This document shows, in pieces, positions 13,171 to 21,827 of a stretch of DNA of 64,000 bases. Made by a program: the position numbers and the translations under genes. A model generated the notes under the pieces. That model saw nothing but the letters and a program-made list of their open reading frames with translations, ran no database searches and was not told the DNA's origin. The stretch covers positions 1 through 64,000 of the forward strand of contig JAHIUN010000002.1 of assembly GCA_018817125.1 (NCBI GenBank), given 5' to 3'. This stretch comes from Patescibacteria group bacterium. Lineage in GTDB: Bacteria > Patescibacteriota > Gracilibacteria > UM-FILTER-43-11. Within the stretch, counting starts at the first letter, position 1. Every line of letters begins with the position of its first letter.

Positions 13171-14493
13171 ATGAAATTAAAAACCATCTACCTCTGTACA
13201 AAATGCGGCGCGGAAAGCCCTAAATGGGGCGGGCAATGTTTGGGGTGCGGTTCCTGGAACACTCTTGTTGAAGATGTGGTGAATATTGGTAAAAAAGAAA
13301 AAGTGATTTCATCCATGGCCATAAAACCGACGATTACGATTAAGCATACATCTAAAAAGAATCAGAGATTGTTCACAGAAATAGCCGAATTCGACCGTGT
13401 GGTGGGTGGAGGATTTATGTCCGATTCTGTCGTACTTTTAGCAGGCGATCCTGGAATCGGAAAGTCTACGCTAACCCTCCAGATCTGTGACCGTATGGCG
13501 GGAATTGGGCAGAAGGTACTTTATTTTTCCGGGGAAGAATCGGTTGATCAGATCACTGACCGCGCCAATCGCCTAGGGGCCAAAAATCCAATCAGCGTAC
13601 TGAATCTTAATTCTCTGGAATCCATTCTAGCCACTATCCAATCCGAAAAACCTGGTTTTGTGGTGGTGGATTCGGTTCAGGTTATGTCCAGCGAGGAGTT
13701 AGTCAGTCAGGCTGGCTCAATTTCGCAGGTTCGCTATGTTACCGAACAACTTATGCAGGTGGCTAAAAGCCAGAATATCCCCATTTTGCTTATCGGCCAT
13801 GTGAACAAAGAGGGGAATCTGGCCGGGCCTCAAGTACTTACACATCTGGTCGATACCGTTTTGTTTTTGGAAGGCGACCGTTTTCATCAGTTTCGCCTGC
13901 TTCGTACCACTAAAAACCGCTTTGGGGCGGTGGATGAGGTCGGCGTATTCGCCATGGAGGAAAAAGGATTGATCGAAGTAAAAAACCCATCTGCTTTATT
14001 TCTGGAAGGCCGGGCGGAAAACCCAATCGGTTCCGTAATAGTACCGGTTTTGGAAGGTACCCGCACTTTTTTAGTCGAAGTGCAGGCGCTCACTTCATAC
14101 ACGCATTTCGGTTATCCTAAACGAACAGCAAGTGGTATCGATATCAATCGCCTCAATATCATTCTCGCTGTGTTAGAACGTTACGCCAGTATCAAATTAG
14201 ACAACACCGATGTGTTCGTGAATGTGGTCGGAGGGTTAAAACTCAGTGAACCGGCGGTGGATCTGGCGGTGGTCATGGCAATTGCCAGTTCAAAAACCAA
14301 AAAGCCACTCCCCCCTGATTTGGCGGTGATGGGTGAAATCGGTTTGTCAGGTGAAGTGAGGAATGTTATACAGATGGAAAAACGGCTGAAAGAGGCGGAA
14401 AAATTAGGATTTAAAAAAATCCTCTCCGCCAAACAGGTAAAGTCAGTGGGGGAGGCAGTGAAATTGTTTTTTGAAAAACCGTTAAAACCGTAG
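13171..14493 (+). CDS. radA: DNA repair protein RadA/Sms
   Basis: Branch-migration helicase in recombination. Order of parts: N-terminal zinc finger CTKCGAESPKWGGQCLGCG (residues about 9-27); RecA-like ATPase with Walker A GDPGIGKST (about 91-99); the RadA-specific KNRFG motif (LRTTKNRFGAVDEVG, about 246-260); C-terminal Lon-like domain without the catalytic Ser-Lys pair (VNVVGGLKLSEPAVDLAVVMAI). Length 440, normal. The right arm of the repeat lies 14 bp upstream. The TAG stop is inside a perfect palindrome shared with tatD. Confidence 0.97.
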   Translation: MKLKTIYLCTKCGAESPKWGGQCLGCGSWNTLVEDVVNIGKKEKVISSMAIKPTITIKHTSKKNQRLFTEIAEFDRVVGGGFMSDSVVLLAGDPGIGKSTLTLQICDRMAGIGQKVLYFSGEESVDQITDRANRLGAKNPISVLNLNSLESILATIQSEKPGFVVVDSVQVMSSEELVSQAGSISQVRYVTEQLMQVAKSQNIPILLIGHVNKEGNLAGPQVLTHLVDTVLFLEGDRFHQFRLLRTTKNRFGAVDEVGVFAMEEKGLIEVKNPSALFLEGRAENPIGSVIVPVLEGTRTFLVEVQALTSYTHFGYPKRTASGIDINRLNIILAVLERYASIKLDNTDVFVNVVGGLKLSEPAVDLAVVMAIASSKTKKPLPPDLAVMGEIGLSGEVRNVIQMEKRLKEAEKLGFKKILSAKQVKSVGEAVKLFFEKPLKP

Positions 14494-14523
14494 CAACGCG
14501 CCATGGCGCGTTGCTACGGTTTT
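14484..14523. terminator. Perfect palindromic bidirectional terminator, radA/tatD
   Basis: A 40-base perfect palindrome: AAAACCGTAGCAACGCGCC, AT-type centre CCATGG, and the exact complement ending GGTTTT. It serves both converging genes, with a T run on each strand. The element at 58984-59025 follows the same GTAGCA...CCATGG...TGCTAC plan. Confidence 0.9.
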
Positions 14524-15313
14524 AAATCCCAAAAAACCTCTCTGCGTTTTTCGTCGTTACTTCCAGAACTTCATCTACCTCCATTTCCCTCGCTTCGGCA
14601 ATCGTTTTCGCTATCTCCATCACATAAGCCGGCTCGTTTTTCTTTCCTTTATATTTTTTAGGCGGCAGGAACGGCGCGTCGGTCTCGATCATCAGCCGGT
14701 CAGCCGGCATGTCTTTAATGATTCGCCGGAGTTCTTCGTTGCGGTCATAGGTGATGATGCCGGTAAAAGAGATCATCAGTCCAAGGTCTAAAAACCGGAA
14801 GGCCTCCTCGTAGCTTCCGCTAAAACAATGCATCACTCCATTCGAAAATTTAGCCTCCTTTAATGCCTTCATCATATTCGGGAAAACCTCTGAATTCTCA
14901 CCGGCGAATTTGCCGGCCCGGCAGTGGAGGACGGCCGGTTTTTTCAGCTGTCTGGCAATGTTGAGCTGGCCGATCAGGTAAGCCATTTGGTCTGCGTGCG
15001 GAAAGCGGTCATGGTAATAATCCAGTCCGATCTCACCGATTCCCACAATCTTTTTTTCGTTTTTTGCATACTGAAAAATCTGTTCCAGATCGCGTTCAAT
15101 GTCGGTGCCAAGGTCTGTCGGATGGATTCCTGCAGTCGTCCAGATGAAATCGTATTCATCAGTGAGCGGAAGGCATTTCCCCACCTGTTCCAGATTGCAG
15201 GCGACGGTGATTATTTTCTTCACATTGGCTGAAAGCGCCCGTTGGATGACGGCGGCCTGCATCCGCCTTGGAATAAAATCCAGGTGGCAGTGGGTATCGA
15301 TGGCATAATTCAT
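14522..15313 (-). CDS. tatD: TatD family metal-dependent hydrolase
   Basis: Putative 3'-5' DNase of the amidohydrolase superfamily. Metal-site motifs in order: AIDTHCHLDF near residue 4-13, GIGEIGLDYYHD (Glu ligand), AVLHCRAG, VMHCFSGSYEEA and IETDAPFLPPKKYKGKKNEP. Length 263 residues, typical. The frame upstream of 15313 translates a repeat (residues reading HIPQLSPLPQLL), so MNYAIDTH was taken as the start. It shares a terminator palindrome with radA. Confidence 0.94.
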   Translation of the reverse strand: MNYAIDTHCHLDFIPRRMQAAVIQRALSANVKKIITVACNLEQVGKCLPLTDEYDFIWTTAGIHPTDLGTDIERDLEQIFQYAKNEKKIVGIGEIGLDYYHDRFPHADQMAYLIGQLNIARQLKKPAVLHCRAGKFAGENSEVFPNMMKALKEAKFSNGVMHCFSGSYEEAFRFLDLGLMISFTGIITYDRNEELRRIIKDMPADRLMIETDAPFLPPKKYKGKKNEPAYVMEIAKTIAEAREMEVDEVLEVTTKNAERFFGI

Positions 15314-15319
15314 ATTACA

Positions 15320-15420
15320 AAGGAGTTGTGGGAGCGGTGAGAGTTGTGGGATGTGCAAGAGTAACTATGGGATATGATCCCATAACTCCCACAAATCACA
15401 CACATCCCACAACTCCCAAT
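15320..15420. repeat. Intergenic inverted repeat, GAGTTGTGGGA/TCCCACAACTC family
   Basis: Left units AGGAGTTGTGGGAG and GAGTTGTGGGATG, centre ATGGGATATGATCCCAT, right units TAACTCCCACAAATC and CATCCCACAACTCCC. Single copy in the window. Arm units are clear and about 11 bp long. Confidence 0.85.
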
Positions 15421-15424
15421 GAAA

Positions 15425-16579
15425 TTAGACTAATTTTTTCTTCCGTAGATCTTTAAATAATCCCGTTTCATACAAGGCCATTCCACCCAACCCCATCAGT
15501 ATTAAAGCGAATTTTATAATCCAGCCAACAATGGGGATAAGGGTTAATAGCACATAGATCAGCGCACCCAGAGCGAAAGAACCGTAAACTCTTAAGAATC
15601 CGCTTTTGTCGGTCAGCCGGACCAGTTTCATTCCGATCATCAGGGCGGCTATAAGTTTGGCGAAAAAGAGGGCAATCAGCCAGAGGGCTAATAGAATAAA
15701 AAAGAATATCCAGCCGATGCCGGTGATCAGAAAGAGGACGGCGGCAATAGGCATCAGGATCAAAACCAGGAAACCGATTCCAACACTTGCCATTGGTTTT
15801 TGGTAAACCGTCTGAACCGCGTTTGGCATATAAAAACGGAAGAGCACCAATATGATTAAGCCCGCCAAAAGAAGTGAAAGGAAACTGAAAACAGAAAGAC
15901 CCGCTATCACGCCTGAAGCAATTGTTCTGAAATCCTGATTGCTTACGGTAAATTCCGTGGGTTTGTAATCAATCACTCCTAAAACCGTATCTTCATTCGC
16001 GGTTTTACTGGGGGCAGAGGAACGATAGAGCAGATTCCCCATTACTTTTCCCTGCGGGCCAAAAGTCAATTCTTCCACACTTATGAGCGACACATCGCCA
16101 TTGATCACGTTATTGATATACAAATTACCGGCAGTTCCTTGCAGGGATCCGTTTATTTGGCCATTGATCACCACATTACCACCCGCTACGGTCATATCAC
16201 TGCCCACAAATCCGTTTTCTCCTAATTCAATATTTCCTCCAGCGACAATCAAATCATCTTTGATGAGCGCATTGATCATAATATTTCCTCCCGCTACGCG
16301 CGCATCATCTCTTACTTCTCCTTTTACGCGTATTTCTCCTCCGCCCAGCATCAGATCCTGCGAGATCACAGCGTCTACCATTATTCGTCCGCCTCCAAGG
16401 ATCAGGTCACCGTTCACATCAGAATCCATCTGAATGGTCCCGCCCGCGCCGTAATAGTCATCATTGATGGTCTCAGACGATAAAATTTCTTCACCCACTT
16501 CAAAATTCAGTGCAAAGGCCAGCGTCGGAATTAGAAAAAGAAAGAGGAGGGTGGGAATAAAAAGTTTTTTAAGTTTCAT
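15425..16579 (-). CDS. Secreted bactofilin-like repeat protein with C-terminal membrane helices
   Basis: A 384-residue envelope protein. Residues 1-23 are a signal peptide (FIPTLLFLFLIPTLAFA). Residues about 40-175 are a beta-helix of short repeats, each with a Gly-Gly-Asn or Gly-Gly-Gly turn (VNGDLILGGGRI, ISQDLMLGGGEI, IKDDLIVAGGNIEL, MTVAGGNVVINGQINGSL), as in bactofilins (polymer-forming cytoskeletal proteins). Residues about 225-370 hold four to five membrane helices. This layout is known in CPR and other bacteria, where the function is unknown; a membrane-attached scaffold is a reasonable guess. Single gene, followed by the tRNA-Leu pair upstream. Confidence 0.82.
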   Translation of the reverse strand: MKLKKLFIPTLLFLFLIPTLAFALNFEVGEEILSSETINDDYYGAGGTIQMDSDVNGDLILGGGRIMVDAVISQDLMLGGGEIRVKGEVRDDARVAGGNIMINALIKDDLIVAGGNIELGENGFVGSDMTVAGGNVVINGQINGSLQGTAGNLYINNVINGDVSLISVEELTFGPQGKVMGNLLYRSSAPSKTANEDTVLGVIDYKPTEFTVSNQDFRTIASGVIAGLSVFSFLSLLLAGLIILVLFRFYMPNAVQTVYQKPMASVGIGFLVLILMPIAAVLFLITGIGWIFFFILLALWLIALFFAKLIAALMIGMKLVRLTDKSGFLRVYGSFALGALIYVLLTLIPIVGWIIKFALILMGLGGMALYETGLFKDLRKKKLV

Positions 16580-16645
16580 GGTTTTATTGTTAAATCTAAG
16601 CTGATTATAGCAAATTCAGAACATAAGGAAAAATAGTCCTCCTAA

Positions 16646-16665
16646 TGGTGCCCAGGAAAGGACTT
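16646..16665 (-). pseudogene. Remnant of a tRNA-Leu 3' end
   Basis: Twenty bases (rc AAGTCCTTTCCTGGGCACCA) match the T-arm/acceptor end of both neighbouring tRNA-Leu genes with one mismatch each, including CCA. The rest of the tRNA is absent. It lies 54 bp downstream of tRNA-Leu(UAG), as an att remnant or a decayed third tRNA would. Confidence 0.65.
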
Positions 16666-16719
16666 CCCCGCCTGCACGAGGATAAACTTCTCGTCCTTTC
16701 CGGCTAATTGAAATTTTTA

Positions 16720-16804
16720 TGGTGCCCGGGAAAGGACTCGAACCTTCACACCTTACGGTACTAGCTCCTAAGGCTAGCGTGTCTACCAGTTCCACCACCC
16801 GGGC
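16720..16804 (-). tRNA. tRNA-Leu (anticodon UAG), CCA encoded
   Basis: Acceptor GCCCGGG pairs with CCCGGGC, discriminator A and an encoded CCA. The D-arm contains GTGGAACTGGTAGACAC, typical of leucine class II tRNAs. The anticodon stem CTAGC/GCTAG closes the loop CTTAGGA, giving UAG. There is a variable arm (TACCGTAAGGTG) and the T-loop GGTTCGAGTCC. Total 85 bases. Confidence 0.95.
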
Positions 16805-16806
16805 AC

Positions 16807-17018
16807 GTCGGCATTTTACTTCAACTTACACTCCGATGCAACAATCGGAGCCCCAGCTTACGTAAATGCCTCCTCTCCTAAAAAATTTCTTCGGCAATTT
16901 TTGAGATTTTATTTTTTTTCAATTGAGAACCAGCTTAAACTTTCCAAAAAATGGGGCGGGTAGGTATAGATGGGGAGGGCTATTTTTTAGAGAAGGAGCA
17001 AAATTTATACGTAAGCTG
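16807..17018. other. Structured spacer between the two tRNA-Leu genes
   Basis: CTCCGAT/ATCGGAG form a 7 bp hairpin at 16831-16850, wrapped by GGCATTTTAC and GTAAATGCC (one bulge). An 11 bp inverted repeat CAGCTTACGTA (16854-16864) and TACGTAAGCTG (17008-17018) brackets most of the spacer. I see no coding frame. It could be a processing signal or a decayed insertion. Confidence 0.45.
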
Positions 17019-17061
17019 AAATCCCGCACCGCATGATGAAAGCTGTAGTATAATTTTGCGA

Positions 17062-17148
17062 TGGTGCCCAGGAGAGGACTTGAACCTCCACGCTCCGGAG
17101 AGCACAGCGCCCTGAACGCTGCGTGTCTACCAATTCCACCACCTGGGC
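17062..17148 (-). tRNA. tRNA-Leu (anticodon CAG), CCA encoded
   Basis: Acceptor GCCCAGG pairs with CCTGGGC, with discriminator A and CCA. D-arm GTGGAATTGGTAGACAC; anticodon stem CAGCG/CGCTG closes loop TTCAGGG, giving CAG; long variable arm; T-arm GAGGTTCAAGTCCTC. Total 87 bases. The gap 17149-17319 contains an imperfect palindrome around TTCCGAGCACTCCGCTCCGAA-like sequence and nothing else I can support. Confidence 0.95.
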
Positions 17149-17319
17149 AAAGCTCAACTATTTTAAAATTTTCTGCACAAATTTTCAAACAGCTATTCTC
17201 CGCTTCGTGTTCTCACCTTGTTCCGAGCACTCCGCTCCGAAACACTTTGCTCGCAACTTAATCACCTGAGCATAATGCGTAAGGATTTTAATGTAAAAAA
17301 AGCGTGTTTGCAAATTCAT

Positions 17320-17814
17320 TTACAACCGCTCAGTCTCCTTCTGACTCATTACATTCAGGAGGCTATCTTCAGCGTCGAGATAATCCGTAAAAAGGACACC
17401 ATTTAAATGATCGATTTCGTGCTGGACCACACGTGCGTTAAAACATTCCAGCTTTAGAATTCGTTTGGCTCCTTTTTCATCCTGATATTCAATGGTGATT
17501 TCATGATAGCGCCCAACATTTCCCCAGATCCCCGGCAAGCTCAAACACCCCTCTTCACCCATATCGGTCGCGTCTGAATGTGCGGTGATCTGTGGGTTGA
17601 TCATCGGTACCAGAATTTTGTTATCCAAAAGCACCAGGATCATCCGGATATTATGGCCCACCTGAGGTGCGGCCAGGCCTACTCCCTTTTCCTCTTTCAT
17701 ACTCTTTCCCATCTCTTTTAGGAGTTTGAGGATTTTCTTGTCGATGGTTTTAACCGGAACGGACATTGTACGGAGAATCTCATTTTCTTTTCCGGTTTCG
17801 ATTTTAAGTGTCAT
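17320..17814 (-). CDS. def: Peptide deformylase
   Basis: Removes the formyl group from the initiator methionine. All three motifs are present: GVGLAAPQVG (about residues 44-53), EEGCLSLPG with the metal-binding Cys, and QHEIDHLNGVLFTDY with the two His ligands and catalytic Glu. Length 164 residues, typical of type I. It starts 9 bp after the prfB stop on the same strand, so prfB and def probably form one translation-related operon. Confidence 0.97.
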   Translation of the reverse strand: MTLKIETGKENEILRTMSVPVKTIDKKILKLLKEMGKSMKEEKGVGLAAPQVGHNIRMILVLLDNKILVPMINPQITAHSDATDMGEEGCLSLPGIWGNVGRYHEITIEYQDEKGAKRILKLECFNARVVQHEIDHLNGVLFTDYLDAEDSLLNVMSQKETERL

Positions 17815-17823
17815 GAATGTAAA

Positions 17824-18916
17824 TTATCGTGTTTTGGATTGTAACAAATAAGCTTCAATAAATAAATCGATATCTCCATCCATCACTTTGTCAATCTGGC
17901 TTGTTTCCGCGCTGGTGCGATGGTCTTTGACCATGGTATAGGGCTGGAATACGTATGAACGGATCTGATTGCCCCAGACCGCCTCTTTGTAACCGCCTTT
18001 TAGCTCTTCCACCTGTTCCTTTTTTTCCTCCTGCATTTTTCGTATTAATTTAGCCTTAAGCACAGAAAGAGCCTGAGCTTTATTTTGAGCTTGGGAGCGT
18101 TCACTTTGTGAAGTGGTGACAAGTCCAGTGGGCAGATGGGTGATTCTGACCGCTGAATCGGTGGTGTTCACATGCTGGCCGCCCGCTCCGCTGGCGCGGA
18201 AGGTGTCGATACGCAGATCTTTCTCATTGATTTCAGCCCCTTCTTCTTCCGAAAGTACCGGCAATACTTCCACTAGAGCAAATGAGGTCTGACGAAGGTT
18301 TTTGGCGTTAAACGGCGAAAGACGCACTAAGCGATGCACACCGTATTCTGCTTTCAGGTAACCGTAAGCGAGCATCCCTTTGACCTCGATAGTCGCACTT
18401 TTAATGCCCGCCTCAGATGCCATCGTTTTTTCATGTACCGTGGTTGTGAAACCATTGTTTTCCGCGTAGCGCAGGTACATTCGCATCAGCATCTCCGTCC
18501 AGTCCTGCGCGTCCACTCCACCCGTACCTGAAGAGAGGATTAAAATAGCATCATTTTTGTCGTAAGGGCCGCTTAAAAATAATTCGATATGCGCTTTTTG
18601 ATGGACTTTTTTTAAGCCCCCTGCCTCTTGCTGAAAATCTTTCATTTCTTTTGGTATATTCTCATCCACCATCTGAGAGAATTCTTCCAGATCTTTGCGT
18701 TTTTTGCGGATGCCTTCCCATTGATCATTCAAATTGGCCCAATATTTTAATTCTTTTAAAACCAGTTCCGCTTTTTTGCGGTCACCCCAAAAACCTTCCT
18801 GGCTCGATTTATCTTCCGCTTTTTTTCGTTTAACGCTGACGCCTAACGAGTCAAAGATAGTGGAGATCTTTATCAATGGCAGAAAAAAGCGCGATGAGGT
18901 CAGTTTTTAAGTCCAT
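17824..18916 (-). CDS. prfB: Peptide chain release factor 2 (programmed +1 frameshift)
   Basis: Release factor that reads UGA and UAA. The main frame (17824-18850 plus) begins after a +1 shift. The true start is the ATG at 18916: MDLKTDLIALFSAIDKDLHYL, then CTT-TGA-C at 18856-18850, and after the shift DSLGVSVKRKK and onward. Key parts: RLVRLSPFNAK carries the RF2 SPF tripeptide for stop recognition, and RASGAGGQHVN carries the GGQ loop for peptide release. Total about 364 residues. An ORF reader starting at the in-frame ATG at 18876 would miss the first domain's N terminus. The UAU CUU UGA C core of the frameshift site is kept, but the usual AGGGGG stretch three bases upstream is absent (CTCCAC instead). 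Confidence 0.95.
18850..18859 (-). other. prfB programmed +1 frameshift site
   Basis: TAT CTT TGA C on the minus strand. Slippage at CTT by +1 skips the TGA and joins the N-terminal 21 codons to the RF2 frame at GAC. This is the autoregulatory site known from most bacteria: low RF2 gives more shifting. The Shine-Dalgarno-like stimulator seen in E. coli is missing. Confidence 0.88.
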
Positions 18917-18980
18917 TTTAAATCTCCATGGTTATTGATGCATACTTAAAATTAACACGCTTAAACGTTTTAAGGCAATG

Positions 18981-19102
18981 TAGTTCTCTTTAGGACTATC
19001 AGGATTTTTAGGACCTTTAAGACTATTGCGATGATATATTTATTGATTAAATTTAATCCTAATAGTCGCAATAGTCTTCATAATCCCAATAGTCCTAAAA
19101 GG
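18981..19102. repeat. Intergenic inverted repeat, TTAGGACTATCAGG/CCTAATAGTC family
   Basis: Left units TTTAGGACTATCAGG and AGGACCTTTAAGACTATTGC; right units TAATCCTAATAGTCGCAATAG and CCCAATAGTCCTAAA. Same type as 2781-2877. The rest of 18917-19218 holds the short A/T sequence next to prfB and a promoter (19155). Confidence 0.85.
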
Positions 19103-19154
19103 TAATATTGTGCGTTAGGCGGGGGAACAGTTTCGTAATTCGCATGTTAGACTC

Positions 19155-19183
19155 TTGCTTTTCGCTCTATAATTTGCTATAAT
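19155..19183 (+). promoter_or_regulatory. Predicted promoter of the type IV pilus operon
   Basis: TTGCTT at 19155-19160, a 17 bp spacer, TATAAT at 19178-19183. The first gene starts 35 bp downstream. Confidence 0.7.
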
Positions 19184-19218
19184 GTATAGATAAATTTCTT
19201 TACTAAAAACAAAAACGG

Positions 19219-21795
19219 ATGGCAGACGAAAACAAAAACCAAAACAAAGTCGTGGATCCGGAGAAGATAAAACAGCTCGAAAACAATCTGAAAAACGCTT
19301 ACAAAGAAGAGCGATTTGAGGATGTTAAAAAGTTAGCCGCTGAGCTGAAAACGATCGATCCTGAAAATCACTTAGCAGAACGGCTTTTTGAAAAAGTACA
19401 AGAGGCGGAGGCAGACGTACTTAAAAAAGCCAATGCTAATCAGATTAAAGCGTGGGAAATACAGATTAAGCAGGCGTTTAAGATGGGCAATCTTCCGGAT
19501 ATCGAACAGATTTCCGCGGAAGTTAAGAAGGTAGATCCTGAAAACAAGGTGGTGTGCAATATCGAAGACCAGATCGAAAAAGCAAGAGCAATGCTCTTAA
19601 GAGAAGATAACAAAGGGAAGATCAAGGTGTTGGAGATGGAAATAAAAATTCTGATGCAAACCGAAAAATGGAATGAAGTGCGCACAAAGGCGGCGGAATT
19701 GCTTGACGTCGACAAAGGCAGCCGTTTTGCCCTTAAGTCTCTTAAAAAAGCAGACGAAGCTCAGCCTCAGATCATGACTGCAGAACAGAGGATTACTTCC
19801 GCGCCTAAAAAAGAACCGATTCAGGAGGCCAAAAAAGAACCGGAGGTCATAACTCCTACTCCTGTTGTGCCTGCAGTTACAGCCCCTGCCCCCGCTGCGC
19901 CTCCTGCCCCTATTGAGTTGGCTGTGTCACAAAACAGTGCTCCCGAAATCCCAAAAGTGGTGACTCATGAAGAATTACCCAAAGAAGAAAAGCCTATTCC
20001 TGCCGATATTCCCGCTTCGTTAAAAGCTGAAAAGAAAGAGAAAATGGTTAAAAAGGAGGAAGAAAAGACGGAAAAGCCAGGATTTTTCGCACATTTGTTT
20101 AGCAAGAAAACAGAAGCAAAAAAAGACGTTCTTAACCCCGACAAAAAACTTCAGGAAGCGCCTCAGAAAAAGGAAGTTGACAAAGAGACAGAAGTCAAAA
20201 AAGAACCGGCTAAACCAGACCTTGAAAAGATCAAAAAAGAGAAAATAGAGTCTTTGGAGGCGGAGCTGAAACACGCACTAAAAGATAAAAACGAATCGGA
20301 GGTAAAACGGCTGATGGAAGAGATCAGGGTGATGGATTTAAAAAACAAAGCCATTGTTAATGCGCAGATCCAGCTGGATAAAGAAAGGGCTGACCTGGAA
20401 GCTGAGGCAAAAAAAGAAAAAATCAATGGGCTGACAAAAGAAGTGAAAGAAGCAGTAAAAAACGAAGACTGGAAAAGGGCAGAAGAAAAAGCTAATGAAC
20501 TTCTAAAAACAGAAGCAAAAAACAGGGTGGCCCTTAAGGCACTCAAAAAAGCGGAAGAAGTCAAAAAGGCTCCCGAAGTCAAAAAAGAAGCGGTAAAAAA
20601 GCCCGGCTTTTTTACCCGGTTATTTACAAAAAAAGGAAAAGCCCCTGAAAAATCAAAAGAGGCGAAGCAGGAGGCAGAGAAAAAACCAGTTTTAGTCAAA
20701 GCTCCGGAGGCAAAGCCTATGGCAGCACCGGTTATCAAAGCCCCAGTCGCCGCCCCTGTTTCTCAGTCGGTACCTCCTGTAAAACCAGCCACTCCGCCCG
20801 CATTTACTCCTCCGCCCAAACCGATCGTTACAATGCCTAAAAAAGAGGAACCCGCCTCAGCACCAGTCATTCCTCAGATCAAAGAAATCGAGAAGTCCGA
20901 AAAACCGATAGCCGCCCCTGTCTCACTGGCAATGGCGCAAAAATCCGAATCCCCAAAACCAGACACAGAAACTGCCAAAAAGACTCAAGGGGAAAAAGGG
21001 AATATTTTTACCAAATTGTTCGGAGAAAAGGAAGCGGCTCCGAATAAGGAGCTATCTGGAAAATCCATTATCGATACAATCGTCGCCAAAACCGAAGAGG
21101 GAAAAAGGGCTGAACAGAAAGCCAGGAAAAAACCCGACTTATACGCGGATCATTTTCTTAGGTTTTCTACCGTATTTCTGGAATTCAGTGTGGCGTTTAT
21201 CCTGATCAGTGCAGGTTTCTTTTATGCTCAGAACATCGATACGGAAAACAGGGCTTTATCACTCATCGGAATTGAAGAAAACAACGCCAGCCGTTTGCAC
21301 GCCGCCGCTCAGGATTTTGAAAGTCTGGAAAAGGATGAGAAGAAGATAAGTAAGGAAATCAAAGAATATCAGGAGGGGTATAAAGATAAAAATAAAGAAG
21401 TGGTTCAGGACATTGTCAGCAATCGTCTGGACTGGCCGGATCTGATCAAAAAGCTGAATGAGGTCACTGAGTCAGTTTACGAGAAAAATCCGCTTTCTCA
21501 ATATGTTCAGTACAATAATTATGCCTACGATGTAGAGCGCGGTGAGCTGAGGGTAAGCGCTACATTAAGCGATCCATTGGGTAAAAATCTCACAAAACTT
21601 GCGGAAATCGAAGAGGCCTTCCGTTATTATCCGAAAGACAAAAATGATCCGAATGACGAACAGGCACCTTATTTTTACGGATTGAAAGATTTTACGTCTT
21701 TTTCTAAGACATACAGTAAGACCACCGGCCGTTATATTTCCAACTTTTCTCTCACGCTTTACACAAAGCCCCTTGACGACGGTAAGAAGAAATAA
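19219..21795 (+). CDS. PilN-like pilus protein fused to a long repeat-rich N-terminal region
   Basis: An 858-residue membrane protein. N-terminal residues about 14-195 hold three helical repeats of roughly 60 residues (e.g. EKIKQLENNLKNAYKEERFE, then KKLAAELKTIDPEN). Two more follow at about 335-460. Each block is followed by Pro/Ala/Lys-rich linker and by a short aromatic motif: PGFFAHLFSKK (about 287), PGFFTRLFTKK (about 461), GNIFTKLFGEK (about 593). One membrane helix at about 656-672 is followed by a coiled coil and a domain of about 180 residues with PilN-like arrangement. Adjacent genes are PilO-like, pilB, pilC and a pilin, so it likely provides the PilN part of the inner-membrane platform. 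pilM is absent; the repeats may bind a cytoplasmic partner. The PilN call rests on context and topology, not on a clear motif. Confidence 0.65.
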   Translation: MADENKNQNKVVDPEKIKQLENNLKNAYKEERFEDVKKLAAELKTIDPENHLAERLFEKVQEAEADVLKKANANQIKAWEIQIKQAFKMGNLPDIEQISAEVKKVDPENKVVCNIEDQIEKARAMLLREDNKGKIKVLEMEIKILMQTEKWNEVRTKAAELLDVDKGSRFALKSLKKADEAQPQIMTAEQRITSAPKKEPIQEAKKEPEVITPTPVVPAVTAPAPAAPPAPIELAVSQNSAPEIPKVVTHEELPKEEKPIPADIPASLKAEKKEKMVKKEEEKTEKPGFFAHLFSKKTEAKKDVLNPDKKLQEAPQKKEVDKETEVKKEPAKPDLEKIKKEKIESLEAELKHALKDKNESEVKRLMEEIRVMDLKNKAIVNAQIQLDKERADLEAEAKKEKINGLTKEVKEAVKNEDWKRAEEKANELLKTEAKNRVALKALKKAEEVKKAPEVKKEAVKKPGFFTRLFTKKGKAPEKSKEAKQEAEKKPVLVKAPEAKPMAAPVIKAPVAAPVSQSVPPVKPATPPAFTPPPKPIVTMPKKEEPASAPVIPQIKEIEKSEKPIAAPVSLAMAQKSESPKPDTETAKKTQGEKGNIFTKLFGEKEAAPNKELSGKSIIDTIVAKTEEGKRAEQKARKKPDLYADHFLRFSTVFLEFSVAFILISAGFFYAQNIDTENRALSLIGIEENNASRLHAAAQDFESLEKDEKKISKEIKEYQEGYKDKNKEVVQDIVSNRLDWPDLIKKLNEVTESVYEKNPLSQYVQYNNYAYDVERGELRVSATLSDPLGKNLTKLAEIEEAFRYYPKDKNDPNDEQAPYFYGLKDFTSFSKTYSKTTGRYISNFSLTLYTKPLDDGKKK

Positions 21796-21827
21796 ATCTC
21801 ATTATTATAAAACCATAATCTAAACGC

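Noticed and set aside
16616-16798. Minus-strand frame of 60 residues starting MVELVDTLALGAS
   Set aside because: It translates tRNA-Leu(UAG) and its remnant; this peptide is a well-known false gene over leucine tRNAs.
16919-17188. Minus-strand frame of 89 residues with GGGIGRHAAFRA
   Set aside because: It is the translated tRNA-Leu(CAG) gene, not a protein gene.
17224-17270. Fragment of a third tRNA near CACCTGAGCATAATGCG
   Set aside because: Only about nine bases resemble the tRNA 5' end; too weak to call.
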